Source: Streptomyces sp. NRRL S-455
GTDB taxonomy: Bacteria; Actinomycetota; Actinomycetes; Streptomycetales; Streptomycetaceae
Assembly: GCF_000717875.1 (NCBI RefSeq)
Contig: NZ_JOCT01000012.1
Coordinates: 204,812 to 268,811, forward strand
Reading direction: 5' to 3'
DNA length: 64,000 nucleotides
Below, one piece after another: positions 1 to 7,661 of this stretch (positions are counted from its first letter, which is position 1; each line of letters begins with the position of its first letter). Position numbers and translations under genes: made by a program. The notes below the pieces were generated by a model, which did not search any database, had not been told where the DNA came from, and saw nothing but the letters and a program-made list of their open reading frames with translations.

Positions 1-794
1 GCCGCAGGAGCACGACCGGCGGACGAACGCCGCCCGTCCGGCAGCGCGGACAGGCTCCCGAGTGTCGCGAGCACGGCACAGGCAGCGGCCAGACCGATGG
101 CGACGCGCCTGCGCCGGTACCAGGGGCGGCGGGGGAGTGGGGTTTCGCCGGCCGCCGGGTGGCGTGCTGACGCGGGGTCGGGCGCCGGATCCGGGTCTGG
201 TGCCGACTCCGGGTGGGGCGCCGACTTCGTGTGGGGTGAAGGGTGGGGCGCCGACTCCGGGTGGGGCGCCGACTCCGTGTGGGGTGATTCCGGGCGGGGC
301 TCCGACTCCGCGTGGGGTGACTCCGGGCGGTGCGCAGACTCCGGGCGGGGTAACTCCGGGCGGTGCGCAGACTCCGGGCGGGGCTCCGACTCCGCGAGCG
401 GTGGCTCCGGGCGGGGCTCCGACTCCGCGTGCGGTGACTCCGGGCGGGGCTCCGACTCCGGGTGGTGTGTCGCGTCGCCCTCTGCCGTGCTCGCTGCGCT
501 CGCCCCAGCCGCCGCCCGGGGCCGCTGCCGCGCCGCCACCGCGAGGAGCCAGCGGCGGTGGAGTTCCAGGCGTTCCTCCGGCGACGCCCCGCACAGCGCC
601 GCGAAGCGCTCCACGGGGGCGAAGTCGAGGGGGACCGCCTCGCCCGCGCAGTAGCGGTGCAGCGTCGAGGTGTTCATGGCCAGGCGGCGGGCCAGTGAAC
701 CGTAGCTGCGATCCGTGCGGTCCTTCAACGCTCTCAGCAGCGCCGCGAACTCCGCGACGTCGTCGACCTCGTCGACGCCGTTCTGTACCGACAC
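1..794 (-). CDS. Membrane-anchored XRE-type HTH regulator, 3' end beyond window
   Basis: The minus-strand frame is open from a GTG at 794 (purine-rich GGGGG stretch just upstream) to the left edge, giving 264 codons. Residues about 10-70 form an XRE-type helix-turn-helix (LRALKDRTDRSYGSLARRLA, then NTSTLHRYCAGEAVP) of the kind common in streptomycetes. Residues about 105-215 are a Pro/Glu/Ser/His-rich tandem repeat. Then come basic residues (RRPWYRRRRVA) and a hydrophobic helix (IGLAAACAVLATLGSL), so the protein is probably membrane-anchored with the HTH inside and an unseen C-terminal domain outside. One repeat unit carries a TTA leucine codon at 351-353 where neighbouring units have TCA serine, so translation may need the bldA tRNA. 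The family is confident; the target is unknown. Confidence 0.8.
   Translation of the reverse strand, partial: MSVQNGVDEVDDVAEFAALLRALKDRTDRSYGSLARRLAMNTSTLHRYCAGEAVPLDFAPVERFAALCGASPEERLELHRRWLLAVAARQRPRAAAGASAASTAEGDATHHPESEPRPESPHAESEPRPEPPLAESEPRPESAHRPELPRPESAHRPESPHAESEPRPESPHTESAPHPESAPHPSPHTKSAPHPESAPDPDPAPDPASARHPAAGETPLPRRPWYRRRRVAIGLAAACAVLATLGSLSALPDGRRSSAGRAPA
183..468 (-). repeat. Short tandem repeat inside the XRE gene
   Basis: Degenerate units of about 12-30 bases built from GACTCCG, GGGCGGGG and GGGTGGGG repeat across this segment. All lengths keep the minus-strand frame open and encode PESEP/RPESA/HPESAP-like units, a flexible linker between the HTH and the membrane helix. 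The plus strand is open too (PGGAPTP-like), which reflects the repeat period rather than a second gene. Confidence 0.8.
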
Positions 795-848
795 CGTTCC
801 CCCGCCCCCGTTCCCCGTCCCGACTCGTCCGGGACCTGCCCGGGACCG

Positions 849-893
849 CATCCCAGGCACCCCATGTACCTGCACGTCAGACGGCCTGGGATG
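849..893. promoter_or_regulatory. Inverted repeat between divergent genes
   Basis: A perfect 10-bp inverted repeat, CATCCCAGGC (849-858) and GCCTGGGATG (884-893), lies between the XRE regulator (minus) and the secreted protein (plus). Its place between divergent starts suits an operator, perhaps for autoregulation, but a weak hairpin is equally possible. No T-tract follows. Confidence 0.4.
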
Positions 894-1041
894 GTTCCAC
901 CGTGCTGCATCGGGCGCATGCCGTTGCGTCCGCCCGCCATGACCGCTGATGCTCTTGGTGTCGCACTGACCAGGCCCGGGCCGGCCGGCCCACGGCGCGG
1001 CGGCATCCGACATCCACGCACTCACCCACGGGGGGACACCC

Positions 1042-1671
1042 ATGCCCATGCGCACCCGAGCAGGCGCGCTCACCGCACTCACCGTACTGACCACCGCGGC
1101 CCTCGCGGCCGGCACGCTCCTCACCGCACCGGCCGGAGCCGCTCCGCCGGCCGCCTCACCCAAGTTCCTGTCGGCCTCCGAGCTGCCGCCGCACCCGTCC
1201 TCGGCCTGGACCGCGGGACCGGTCACCGACGGCTTCCCGGGGGAACTCGGCTCCTGCCTGGGCGCGGAGGGCCTGCCCGGTTACGACTACCGGCACCGGC
1301 AGTTCCGGACCGACCTGGATACCGGCGCGGTACAGGTCACCGTCGTGACGGGCTCCGCCGCCAAGGCCAAGGCCCTCGCCGCGCGGCTCGACGACGAGAT
1401 CCGCACCTGCGCCGACCGCCTCGAGGAGTCGTACCCCGACGTCGAGGCCGAGGGCCGCGACTACGGCACGCTGCCGGTCGAGGAGGGCGCCCGCGTGCGC
1501 GGACTGCACACCGAGACATCCTGGGGCGCGACGGACATCGCCCTGCTGTCCGTCGGCCGGGACGGCAGGACCGTCACCGTCGTGCGGTGGGGACAGATGG
1601 GCGACTTCGGCGACGCCCCGGTGGCCGCCTTCAAGACGACGACGACCACCGCCGTCAACAAGCTCTACTGA
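1042..1671 (+). CDS. Small secreted protein, unknown function
   Basis: 209 residues. The N-terminus is a Sec signal peptide: a basic start (MRTRA), a hydrophobic core rich in Leu/Thr/Ala, and a likely cleavage after APAGAA near residue 33. The mature part has two cysteines (in GSCLG and RTCAD, able to form a disulfide) and a pattern of short strands and helices recalling the small extracellular sensor domains (PknH/LppC-like) of actinobacteria, but I cannot assign a family with confidence. The ATG follows a GGGGGG ribosome-binding stretch. The gene stands alone, divergent from the XRE regulator and closed by a strong terminator. Confidence 0.75.
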   Translation: MPMRTRAGALTALTVLTTAALAAGTLLTAPAGAAPPAASPKFLSASELPPHPSSAWTAGPVTDGFPGELGSCLGAEGLPGYDYRHRQFRTDLDTGAVQVTVVTGSAAKAKALAARLDDEIRTCADRLEESYPDVEAEGRDYGTLPVEEGARVRGLHTETSWGATDIALLSVGRDGRTVTVVRWGQMGDFGDAPVAAFKTTTTTAVNKLY

Positions 1672-1695
1672 CCGACGCGACCACCGCGAAGGACC

Positions 1696-1735
1696 GGGGC
1701 CGTCCTCCCGCCACGGGGGTGGGGAGGACGGCCCC
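1696..1735 (+). terminator. Rho-independent-type hairpin after the secreted protein
   Basis: A perfect 14-bp stem (GGGGCCGTCCTCCC at 1696-1709 with its complement at 1722-1735) and a 12-base loop sit 25 bases after the stop codon. There is no T-run, which is usual for streptomycete terminators. Confidence 0.8.
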
Positions 1736-2109
1736 GTACCGGCCGGCGTCCGAGAGGGACCGTAGAAACCGTCGTACTTCGGCCAACTTCACCGGAGCGA
1801 CGCGGACGGTGACCGTCCGCCCCGTCTCTGCACCGCGTACGGAAGGATCGGCAGCCGGCCATCGGCAGTTCGGCCGATCTCCGGCCGTCAGCATCCATCA
1901 CGGCACCCGCGACGGTTACCCTCTTGTCCCCCTGCCCTCCGCCGTCGTACCGCTCACGACCGCTCCGGCCGGCCCGTCGGCCGCGTCCGCGTGGCCGAAC
2001 ATCCGGTCGTTGACGACAAGACATGACTGCCGCGTGCCCGATGGGGCATGGATCCCCGTGAACGTGTTCGAGCAGGAGGGGAACCGACATCGGCGCGCGG
2101 GCGGGGGTC
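1736..2109. other. Non-coding spacer with a 19-bp palindrome
   Basis: No convincing gene in about 370 bases. The one notable element is the palindrome GCGGACGGT-G-ACCGTCCGC at 1802-1820 (9-bp arms, 1-base centre), which could be a dyad operator for the ATPase gene downstream or a small hairpin. Confidence 0.4.
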
Positions 2110-2592
2110 ATGGAGAGGCAGGCACGACGAGGCGGTCCCATAGCGATCGGGGCCCTCTCGGCGAAGACGGTGGAGGACGAGACCGAAGACGTCACGGAGC
2201 AGGCGCCGACACCACAGTTGAGGCGCAGACTCGGGCGGGCGGACCTGCGGGCCGTGCCGGAGGCCCGCAAGGCACTGCGGGAACTGCTCGGACAGTGGGG
2301 GAAGAACGGACAATCCGACGTAGCGGAACTGCTCACCAGCGAACTCGTCACCAACGCCATCGTCCACACCGACCACGACGCGGTCCTGACGGCCACCGTC
2401 GGGCCCCGTGGACTGCGGGTGGAGGTACGGGACTTCGTGGCCCGCAGACCCCGGCTGCGCGTACCGGCCGCCGACAGCGGTACGAACGGCAGGGGCCTGT
2501 TCCTGGTGCAGTCCCTCGCGGACGCCTGGGGGGTCAGGGCGCACGGCGTGGGCAAGGCCGTCTGGTTCGAACTCGGCTCCGAGGCGGCGTGA
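2110..2592 (+). CDS. ATP-binding anti-sigma-type regulatory protein (HATPase)
   Basis: 160 residues. From about residue 40 it matches the GHKL/HATPase_c_2 fold of the SpoIIAB/RsbW group: an N-box-like ELLTSELVTNAIVHT (about 78-92), RVEVRDF (G1-like strand) and a G2-like GTNGRGLFLVQSLADAWGV (about 123-141). Proteins of this type bind ATP and sequester sigma factors or phosphorylate anti-anti-sigma proteins, and streptomycetes have dozens. The N-terminal 35 residues are unique. The ATG at 2110 is preceded by GGGGG at very short spacing; no better in-frame start is visible, so the start is tentative. No anti-anti-sigma partner is adjacent. Confidence 0.8.
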   Translation: MERQARRGGPIAIGALSAKTVEDETEDVTEQAPTPQLRRRLGRADLRAVPEARKALRELLGQWGKNGQSDVAELLTSELVTNAIVHTDHDAVLTATVGPRGLRVEVRDFVARRPRLRVPAADSGTNGRGLFLVQSLADAWGVRAHGVGKAVWFELGSEAA

Positions 2593-2626
2593 GCGGCAGG
2601 GCATGAGCGCGAGGCCTGAGCGGCAA

Positions 2627-2658
2627 AAGGGGACGCGGCCCGCGGGCCGCGTCCCCTT
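2627..2658. terminator. Bidirectional terminator between convergent genes
   Basis: A perfect 15-bp stem (AAGGGGACGCGGCCC at 2627-2641 with its complement at 2644-2658) has a 2-base loop. It sits between the ends of the convergent ATPase and DUF2637 genes and reads as AA...TT on both strands, so it can serve both. Confidence 0.85.
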
Positions 2659-2678
2659 CCGTCCTGTGCGCCACCCGG

Positions 2679-3719
2679 TCAGCCGAACTGCTGCTCCAGG
2701 TCCTTGAGCTTGCGCTCCAGGGAGTCCAGGCGCGGCAGCGCCATGGTGTCGTCCTCCGCGGTGAGGTCGACGGTCACCTGGTCAGTCCCTTTGCGGGCCG
2801 GCTGAAGGGAGGGACGCGAGCGGACGGGCAGAGGCTCCGGCCCGGATATGGCAGGCTCCGCGGAGACCTGCGAGGAGCCTCGCTCCACCTGCACCTCCAG
2901 CTGCCGGCCGCCGCCGCGGCCGAGGTAGCCGCGGTGGCCGCGGCTGATCGCCTTCAGCTGGGCCCGCTCCACGCGCTGCTGGTCGCGGCGCCGCTGCCGG
3001 GCCTCGTCCTTCTTGCGCTTGTCGTCGCGCACCTCGTCGACCGCCTCGTCGAGGCTGCGCACACCCTCCAGGAGCATCAGCGACCAGGCCCTGTACGTCT
3101 CCCGGGGGGCCCGCAGCCAGCGCACGATACGGATCTGCGGCAACGGGCGGGGCACCAGGCCCTGCTCCCGCAGAGCGGCCCGGCGGGTCTGCTTCAGCGC
3201 GCGGTCGAAGAGCACCGCCGCCGACAGCGACATGCCCGCGAAGAAGTGAGGCGCACCCGCGTGGCCGATGCCCCGGGGCGCGTGCACCCAGTTGAACCAG
3301 GCCGCGGCGAACGCGAACGTCCAGACGAGTATCCGGGAGCCCAGCGCGGCGTCACCGTGGCTGGCCTCGCGTACCGCGAGCACGGAGCAGAACATCGCCG
3401 CGCCGTCCAGGCCGAACGGAACGAGGTACTGCCAGCCGTCGGTCAGCCCGAGATTCTGCTCGCCGAAGCCGACCAGGCCGTGGAAGGAGAGCGCGGCGGC
3501 GACGGCCGCGCAGCAGAAGAGCAAGACGTAGGAGACGGTGCCGTAGACGGCTTCCTTGCGTCTGCGGCGCTCCTCGCTGCGCTCCCAGGAATCGTCCGCA
3601 CGCGTGTCCTTGACCGAGGAGCGCTTGCCGCGCGCGAGCACCGCCACCGCCGCCAGCATGCCCAGGAGGAGCACGGCGCCCGGAAGCAGCCAGTTCAGCG
3701 ATATGTCGGTCAGTTTCAT
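2679..3719 (-). CDS. DUF2637 membrane protein (SpdB-like)
   Basis: 346 residues from the ATG at 3719 (MKLTDISLNW), chosen because AAGGGA lies 8 bases upstream; a longer frame upstream lacks such a site. Hydrophobic helices lie near residues 10-28, 60-80, 90-115, 125-145 and 150-170, with motifs GWQYLVPFGLDGAAMFCSVLA and FNWVHAP typical of DUF2637, a family that includes SpdB spread proteins of Streptomyces plasmids and many chromosomal paralogues. The C-terminal half is charged and coiled-coil-like (RRDQQRVERAQLKAISRGHRG), and the last 20 residues also predict a coiled coil. No plasmid transfer genes are nearby, so this is likely a chromosomal paralogue of unknown role. Confidence 0.75.
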   Translation of the reverse strand: MKLTDISLNWLLPGAVLLLGMLAAVAVLARGKRSSVKDTRADDSWERSEERRRRKEAVYGTVSYVLLFCCAAVAAALSFHGLVGFGEQNLGLTDGWQYLVPFGLDGAAMFCSVLAVREASHGDAALGSRILVWTFAFAAAWFNWVHAPRGIGHAGAPHFFAGMSLSAAVLFDRALKQTRRAALREQGLVPRPLPQIRIVRWLRAPRETYRAWSLMLLEGVRSLDEAVDEVRDDKRKKDEARQRRRDQQRVERAQLKAISRGHRGYLGRGGGRQLEVQVERGSSQVSAEPAISGPEPLPVRSRPSLQPARKGTDQVTVDLTAEDDTMALPRLDSLERKLKDLEQQFG

Positions 3720-3948
3720 TGGGGTGGTCCCTTGCATTGGGATAGGGCCTAACGCCCGCCATAGTGGCCCAATCCCCTCGGCGCTCAGGGGGTTTCGGGG
3801 CAAGAGGCCGCCAACGAAGTGCAAGGGAACGCCCAGGGCGGTGTTCTGCTCGAACTACCGCTTGAGGGAAGGAAGTTGAGTTCGAACACGACCACCCGTA
3901 CGGGTGGTTCCCAGGAAAGTTTCGGTGACACGTGAGGGTGGTGCGACC
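3720..3948. promoter_or_regulatory. Intergenic region with an 18-bp perfect palindrome
   Basis: Upstream of the DUF2637 gene lies the perfect palindrome ACCACCCGT/ACGGGTGGT (3891-3908), 40 bases beyond the end of the convergently placed FhuF-like gene. Just inside it is an inverted repeat TCGAACT (from 3850) and AGTTCGA (to 3884). The palindrome could be an operator for the DUF2637 promoter or a terminator for the iron gene. Confidence 0.4.
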
Positions 3949-4797
3949 TCAACTGGCGGTGGCCAGCAGCTTGGTGACCCGGTCCGCGTCACAGGTGCGC
4001 GGGCAGGTGGCACAGGTGTCCTCGGGACGCAGGGTGTAGAACATGCAGCAGCTTGCCCGGTCCCGGGTGCGCAGGGGCTCGCCGCCGGGGCCGGTCAGCT
4101 CACGGAAGGCGGCCGTGCCCACGTACGGCTTCGTGGCGCCCGGCAGGAGCAGCTCCAGCTCGCGCATCGCGCGCCGCTCCTCGATCTCGCCGAACAACTG
4201 GGCGACGTACCAGAGCCCCTCGACGATCTCGTCGGTCGCCATGCCCCACAGGGCGCGTCCGCGCCGTCGCATCCGGGGGCCGAAGCCGGTCAGGACCGGC
4301 TCCAGGTGCTCGGCGACCGCCGACCGCACCTCGGCCCGCAGCGCCTCCTCGTCGGGGACGACCCGGGCGCCGGGCAGCACGGCGGCCTCGTCGCCGGGCA
4401 GGCAGGCGAAGCCGGCCGGGCGGACGGCCAGGTGGCCGAGGGCGTGGCCCGGGGCGGCGCGGTCGAACGAGACGTGCGTCACGGGGTAGCGGGGCACGCG
4501 GCGGTTCAGGAACCAGGGGACGGTGATCAGGAGGCATGCGGGCCAGGCGTACCGGTGCAGGCCGAAGCTGGCGATGACGTCCGGGCGGGCCTGCTGGTCG
4601 TAGTCCTGGCGTATCTGGGTGTCGTCCCAGGCCAGGTACGAGTCGAGGTCGGTGCCCGCGGCGGCGAGGGAGGCGGCGGTGATCCAGCCGCCGTCCGGGG
4701 TGTCGTCCCCGGGGGCGAGTTCGGTGACGGCGAGCCCGGGGAGGACCTCGGCCAGGCGGGCGTAGGCGCCGGAGACGGCCGAACGGGGCACGGGCAT
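3949..4797 (-). CDS. FhuF-like ferric-siderophore reductase, 2Fe-2S protein
   Basis: 282 residues. The C-terminus carries the FhuF-type iron-sulfur motif: two adjacent cysteines (SCCMFYTLRPED) followed by C-x2-C (CATCPRTC), near residues 248-266. The rest resembles the IucA/FhuF reductase fold, which releases iron from ferric siderophores in the cytoplasm by reducing Fe(III) with its 2Fe-2S cluster. An iron box 36 bases upstream of the start indicates repression by a DmdR/IdeR-type regulator when iron is sufficient. No siderophore transporter is adjacent, so the substrate is unknown. No good ribosome-binding site precedes the ATG, and the start may differ by a few codons. Confidence 0.8.
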   Translation of the reverse strand: MPVPRSAVSGAYARLAEVLPGLAVTELAPGDDTPDGGWITAASLAAAGTDLDSYLAWDDTQIRQDYDQQARPDVIASFGLHRYAWPACLLITVPWFLNRRVPRYPVTHVSFDRAAPGHALGHLAVRPAGFACLPGDEAAVLPGARVVPDEEALRAEVRSAVAEHLEPVLTGFGPRMRRRGRALWGMATDEIVEGLWYVAQLFGEIEERRAMRELELLLPGATKPYVGTAAFRELTGPGGEPLRTRDRASCCMFYTLRPEDTCATCPRTCDADRVTKLLATAS

Positions 4798-4832
4798 GCG
4801 ATCACCGATCCACGTCGTCGAACGGGTGCTCT

Positions 4833-4851
4833 GAAGGTAAGCCTTACCTTA
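4833..4851 (-). promoter_or_regulatory. Iron box (DmdR/IdeR operator)
   Basis: GAAGGTAAGCCTTACCTTA at 4833-4851 is a 19-bp dyad; read on the minus strand it is TAAGGTAAGGCTTACCTTC, very close to the actinobacterial IdeR/DmdR consensus TTAGGTTAGGCTAACCTAA. It lies directly upstream of the FhuF-like gene and about 110 bases from the GntR start on the other strand. Confidence 0.85.
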
Positions 4852-4961
4852 TCGAAGATCGCCGGGATTTGAACTGGCGGCCGGTGCGCTTATGGTGCTT
4901 GACGGACGAGTAACAACCCGCCGTAATGACCGCAAGTACCGATACGTCCGGAGGAGGACCC

Positions 4962-5771
4962 GTGAGGCAGGTCGCGCAGGGCTCCGCCGGGACAGGGGCG
5001 CCGCAGGCGCGTGCCGGGGAGTCCGGGCAGGCGGGGCCGGCCCGGGTGCCCCAGCAGACCGGGGAGGTGCGCGGTGAACACACGCACAGTGAGCCCGCCC
5101 CTCCGCGGCACCGGCCTGTGGTGCGACGGGCCTCGGTGCGCGGGCAGATCGTCGACGCCCTGCGGGCCGCGCTGGTGGCGGGCGAGCTCAGGCCCGGGGA
5201 GGTGTACTCGGCGCCGGCGCTCGGCGAGCGGTTCGGGGTGTCGGCGACGCCGGTGCGGGAGGCCATGCAGCAGCTGGCCCTCGAGGGCGCTGTCGAGGTC
5301 GTGCCGAACCGGGGGTTCCGGGTGGTCGAGCGCGGGGCGCGGGAACTGGCGGAGCTGGCCGAGGTGCGGGCGCTGATCGAGGTGCCGGTGATGCTGCGGC
5401 TGGCCCGTACGGTGTCGGCCGAGCGGTGGGCCGAACTGCGTCCCTTCGCCGAGGCGACGGTCCGCGCGGCGTCCTCCGGCTGCCGCGCGACGTACGCGGA
5501 TTCGGACCGGGTCTTCCACCGGGCCGTGCTGTCCCTGTCCGGCAACGAACAGCTGGTCCAGATCGCGGAGGACCTGCACCGGCGGGCCCAGTGGCCGCTG
5601 GTCGGGGGCGGGACGGGGGTACGGGGGCGGGCGGACCTGGTGGCGGACGCGCACGAGCACACGGCGTTGCTGGACGCGTTGATCGCCCGGGACCTCGAGG
5701 TGGTGCGGGAGTTGGTGGGGGAGCACTTCGCGGGAGCGGCGGCGGCCGGTGGGGGATCGCGTAGCGCCTAG
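4962..5771 (+). CDS. GntR-family (FadR/FCD subfamily) transcription regulator
   Basis: 269 residues from the GTG at 4962, chosen because GGAGGAGGA precedes it; an in-frame ATG at 4926 lacks a site. After a Gly/Ala/Pro-rich N-terminal extension of about 50 residues come the winged helix (RGQIVDALRAALVAGELRPG, then SAPALGERFGVSATPVREAM, LALEGAVEVVPNRGFRV), clear GntR signatures, and an all-helical FCD ligand domain with the metal/acid-binding pattern D...H (SDRVFHRAV) and H (DAHEHTALLDAL). FCD regulators sense small organic acids. It is divergent from the iron gene, but the ligand and targets cannot be read from the sequence. Confidence 0.88.
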   Translation: MRQVAQGSAGTGAPQARAGESGQAGPARVPQQTGEVRGEHTHSEPAPPRHRPVVRRASVRGQIVDALRAALVAGELRPGEVYSAPALGERFGVSATPVREAMQQLALEGAVEVVPNRGFRVVERGARELAELAEVRALIEVPVMLRLARTVSAERWAELRPFAEATVRAASSGCRATYADSDRVFHRAVLSLSGNEQLVQIAEDLHRRAQWPLVGGGTGVRGRADLVADAHEHTALLDALIARDLEVVRELVGEHFAGAAAAGGGSRSA

Positions 5772-5928
5772 CAGTGCTGTCCGGAGAGGTTGGTGACGGT
5801 TCCCTCATCGGCGCACCGCGGAACGGCACAGAGCCGGACTTCGGCCCAGCTGTCGCCGGCACCGCCGCCGAGCCGCCGGAGATTCGGCAGGGCCGATTCG
5901 GGAACGCCGGAACGCGGGAGCGGGGAGC

Positions 5929-5971
5929 TCGTGAACAGGGTCCGGGCAGATCGTGAACAGGGTCCGGGCAG
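5929..5971. repeat. Two tandem copies of a 21-bp sequence
   Basis: The sequence TCGTGAACAGGGTCCGGGCA plus G occurs identically at 5929-5949 and 5951-5971, one base apart (period 22). Two helical turns of spacing would place two bound proteins on the same face of the DNA, but a simple duplication is equally likely. Confidence 0.7.
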
Positions 5972-6091
5972 GCGGATGGCCAGGCCCCGGCAGCAGGCCG
6001 GGGCGGCGTTCGGCACCTGCCGCCGGCGGCGCCTGGGGCGCGACGACGAGCGGACGCTGACCCCCCTTCAGGCGCAACAGGGGTACTGACG

Positions 6092-6124
6092 CCGCGTGGC
6101 GTCGTGTGCCCTGACGCCACGCGG
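6092..6124. promoter_or_regulatory. Perfect 12-bp inverted repeat upstream of the membrane protein
   Basis: CCGCGTGGCGTC (6092-6103) and GACGCCACGCGG (6113-6124) are separated by 9 bases, 45 bases before the start at 6170. It could form an RNA hairpin in the leader or serve as an operator. Confidence 0.5.
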
Positions 6125-6169
6125 GTGAGCATGTGCGGACCCAGCTCTCTTCCCGTACCAGGGGATGCG

Positions 6170-6706
6170 ATGCCCGACCGCGCTGACCATGTCCGCCCCG
6201 AGGGCGGCGCACCAAGGGGGATCTCGCTGCGACGGCCGTCGGAGCAGTTGCTGTTCAGCGGGATCTACGGACTGGTGCTGGCCAGCTCCATGGTGGCCGC
6301 CCTCGACGAGACGGGCGAGAAGGCCGATCCCGGTGCGGACGCGCTGTGGGTACTGATCACCGCGCTGGCGTCCGGTGCCGCCCATGGGTACGCGCACGTC
6401 ATCGCGCAGCGTGCGGCCGCCGACGGGGCAGCCACCACGAGCAGCCTGCGGGCGATGCTCGCCGCGTGGCCACTGGTCGCCGCCGCGCTGCCCACGGTGG
6501 GGATACTGCTCGCCGCGGCAGCCGGGTGGTGGGCGGAGGACACGGCTGTGGACGCGGCCCTGCTGTTCAATCCCGTCGCCTTGTTCGCCTTGGGCACCTC
6601 GGCCGCCCGCGCCGCAGGGCACGGATGGCTGTCCTCATGCCTGGCAGGGGGCCTCGACATGCTGATCGGCCTGGTGATCATCATGGTGAACGCCCTGGTC
6701 CATTAG
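6170..6706 (+). CDS. Small integral membrane protein, unknown function
   Basis: 178 residues from the ATG at 6170 (GGGGA seven bases upstream; an ATG 66 bases earlier has none). After a polar N-terminus (MPDRADHVRPEGGAPRG) there are four or five hydrophobic helices: LFSGIYGLVLASSMVAAL, ALWVLITALASGAAHGYAHV, WPLVAAALPTVGILLAAAAG, LLFNPVALFALGTSAARAA and LDMLIGLVIIMVNALV. The second helix has a conserved-looking H-GYAHV-A motif. No Pfam family comes to mind with certainty. It ends convergently against the TPR gene. Confidence 0.65.
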   Translation: MPDRADHVRPEGGAPRGISLRRPSEQLLFSGIYGLVLASSMVAALDETGEKADPGADALWVLITALASGAAHGYAHVIAQRAAADGAATTSSLRAMLAAWPLVAAALPTVGILLAAAAGWWAEDTAVDAALLFNPVALFALGTSAARAAGHGWLSSCLAGGLDMLIGLVIIMVNALVH

Positions 6707-6722
6707 CCTCCCCCGGACCGCG

Positions 6723-7511
6723 TCACGCCGTGGCCGCCCCCGCCGCCGGAGGCAACGGCGTCAACACCCGTGCCAGCCACGTCGGCACACCCCCGAGCAA
6801 CCGGAACAACCGCCGAGCCTCCTCCCGCAGCCGGGACGCCTCCGGCTCGGTCTCCGTGTCGGCCAGGGACACCAGCGCCGGGGCCGTGCCGACGAGGTAG
6901 CCCAGTTCCTCGCGGATCCGCAACGACTCGGCGAAACCGTGCCTGGCCTCCGCCAACTCCCCGTCCCGCAAAGCGAGCCCGGCCAGGTGGCGCCATGTGA
7001 AGGACAGCAGCAGCGGGTCGGAGTGGGCCGTCGCGCCCGCGTGAGCCCGGCGATACGCCGCACGTGCCGCCTGCGGGGACCGCGTCAGGTTCTCGGCGAG
7101 CAACCCGCGCCGGAAGTCGAGCAGGGCCCGCTGGCCGGCCCCCGGAGGGATCAGCGCCGCCGCCCTCCCCAGCGCCGCGCGGGCCTCGTCGGCGCGGTCA
7201 CGCACCGCGAGGAGGGTCGACGCGTAGGCCAAGTACCCGCGTTCACAAGCGGCCGCGCCACGCTCGTCGTCGCTGTGCGCCAGCGCCTCGGCGGTGCGCA
7301 GGGCGTCCTCGGCCTCCTCCCAGCCCTGCTCGGTGTACAGACACCGCTCCACCAGCAGCGAGGCGCGTTGCAGCGCCGCCGCGGGGGTGTCCGGCAGCAG
7401 AAGGGCGGCGGCGTCGGCCCAGCACGCGCGGGAGCGCAGCCGCCATACCGCGGTCTGGAGGGGATCGTCACCGGCGGTCGTTCCGTTACCAGACATGGCG
7501 GTATGCGCCAC
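6723..7511 (-). CDS. TPR-like helical repeat protein
   Basis: 262 residues from the GTG at 7511, which has a strong GGGGAGGG six bases upstream; an ATG 15 bases further in is a weaker choice. The protein is a run of helix pairs rich in Ala/Arg/Leu with TPR-type spacing (EEAEDALRTAEALAHSDDER, AARAAYRRAHAGATAHSDP, ELAEARHGFAESLRIREELG), resembling the TPR portion of large Streptomyces regulators but with no DNA-binding or ATPase domain. It probably acts as a protein-protein scaffold. It lies downstream of, and on the same strand as, the PucR regulator, 150 bases away, so co-transcription is possible. Confidence 0.6.
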   Translation of the reverse strand: MAHTAMSGNGTTAGDDPLQTAVWRLRSRACWADAAALLLPDTPAAALQRASLLVERCLYTEQGWEEAEDALRTAEALAHSDDERGAAACERGYLAYASTLLAVRDRADEARAALGRAAALIPPGAGQRALLDFRRGLLAENLTRSPQAARAAYRRAHAGATAHSDPLLLSFTWRHLAGLALRDGELAEARHGFAESLRIREELGYLVGTAPALVSLADTETEPEASRLREEARRLFRLLGGVPTWLARVLTPLPPAAGAATA

Positions 7512-7661
7512 GTTGCCCTCCCCGAGCACGCCATCGAGCTGTTGAGTGGTGGCGGCATCTCAGCACGAATCGCGGCGCCGGGCCAAGAGGGTGGGTGAAG
7601 GATTTCACAAAGTCGTGGGACTCCGGCCCCCTCGCGGTTCGGGCCGGGACACCCCGGCGTC

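Larger units (their letters stand above)
5772..6169. other. Long spacer with no convincing gene
   Basis: About 400 bases lie between the GntR stop and the membrane-protein start. A minus-strand open frame of 82 codons (5768-6016) ends in a Cys-containing stretch (EVRLCAVPRC, then SGQHC), which could be a decayed small secreted protein, but it has no start signal or recognisable family. The spacer also holds a 21-bp tandem repeat (5929-5971) and a 12-bp inverted repeat (6092-6124), listed separately. Confidence 0.4.

Noticed and set aside
183..468. CRISPR-like array near the left edge
   Set aside because: The repeats are contiguous, degenerate and coding, without spacers.
2679..3719. Integrated plasmid or conjugative element because DUF2637 resembles SpdB
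   Set aside because: No integrase, traB-like translocase, replication gene or attachment site lies nearby; DUF2637 paralogues are common on chromosomes.
5768..6016. Possible 82-residue minus-strand gene
   Set aside because: No start signal, no recognisable family and part of the frame is the 21-bp duplication; recorded only as a spacer feature.
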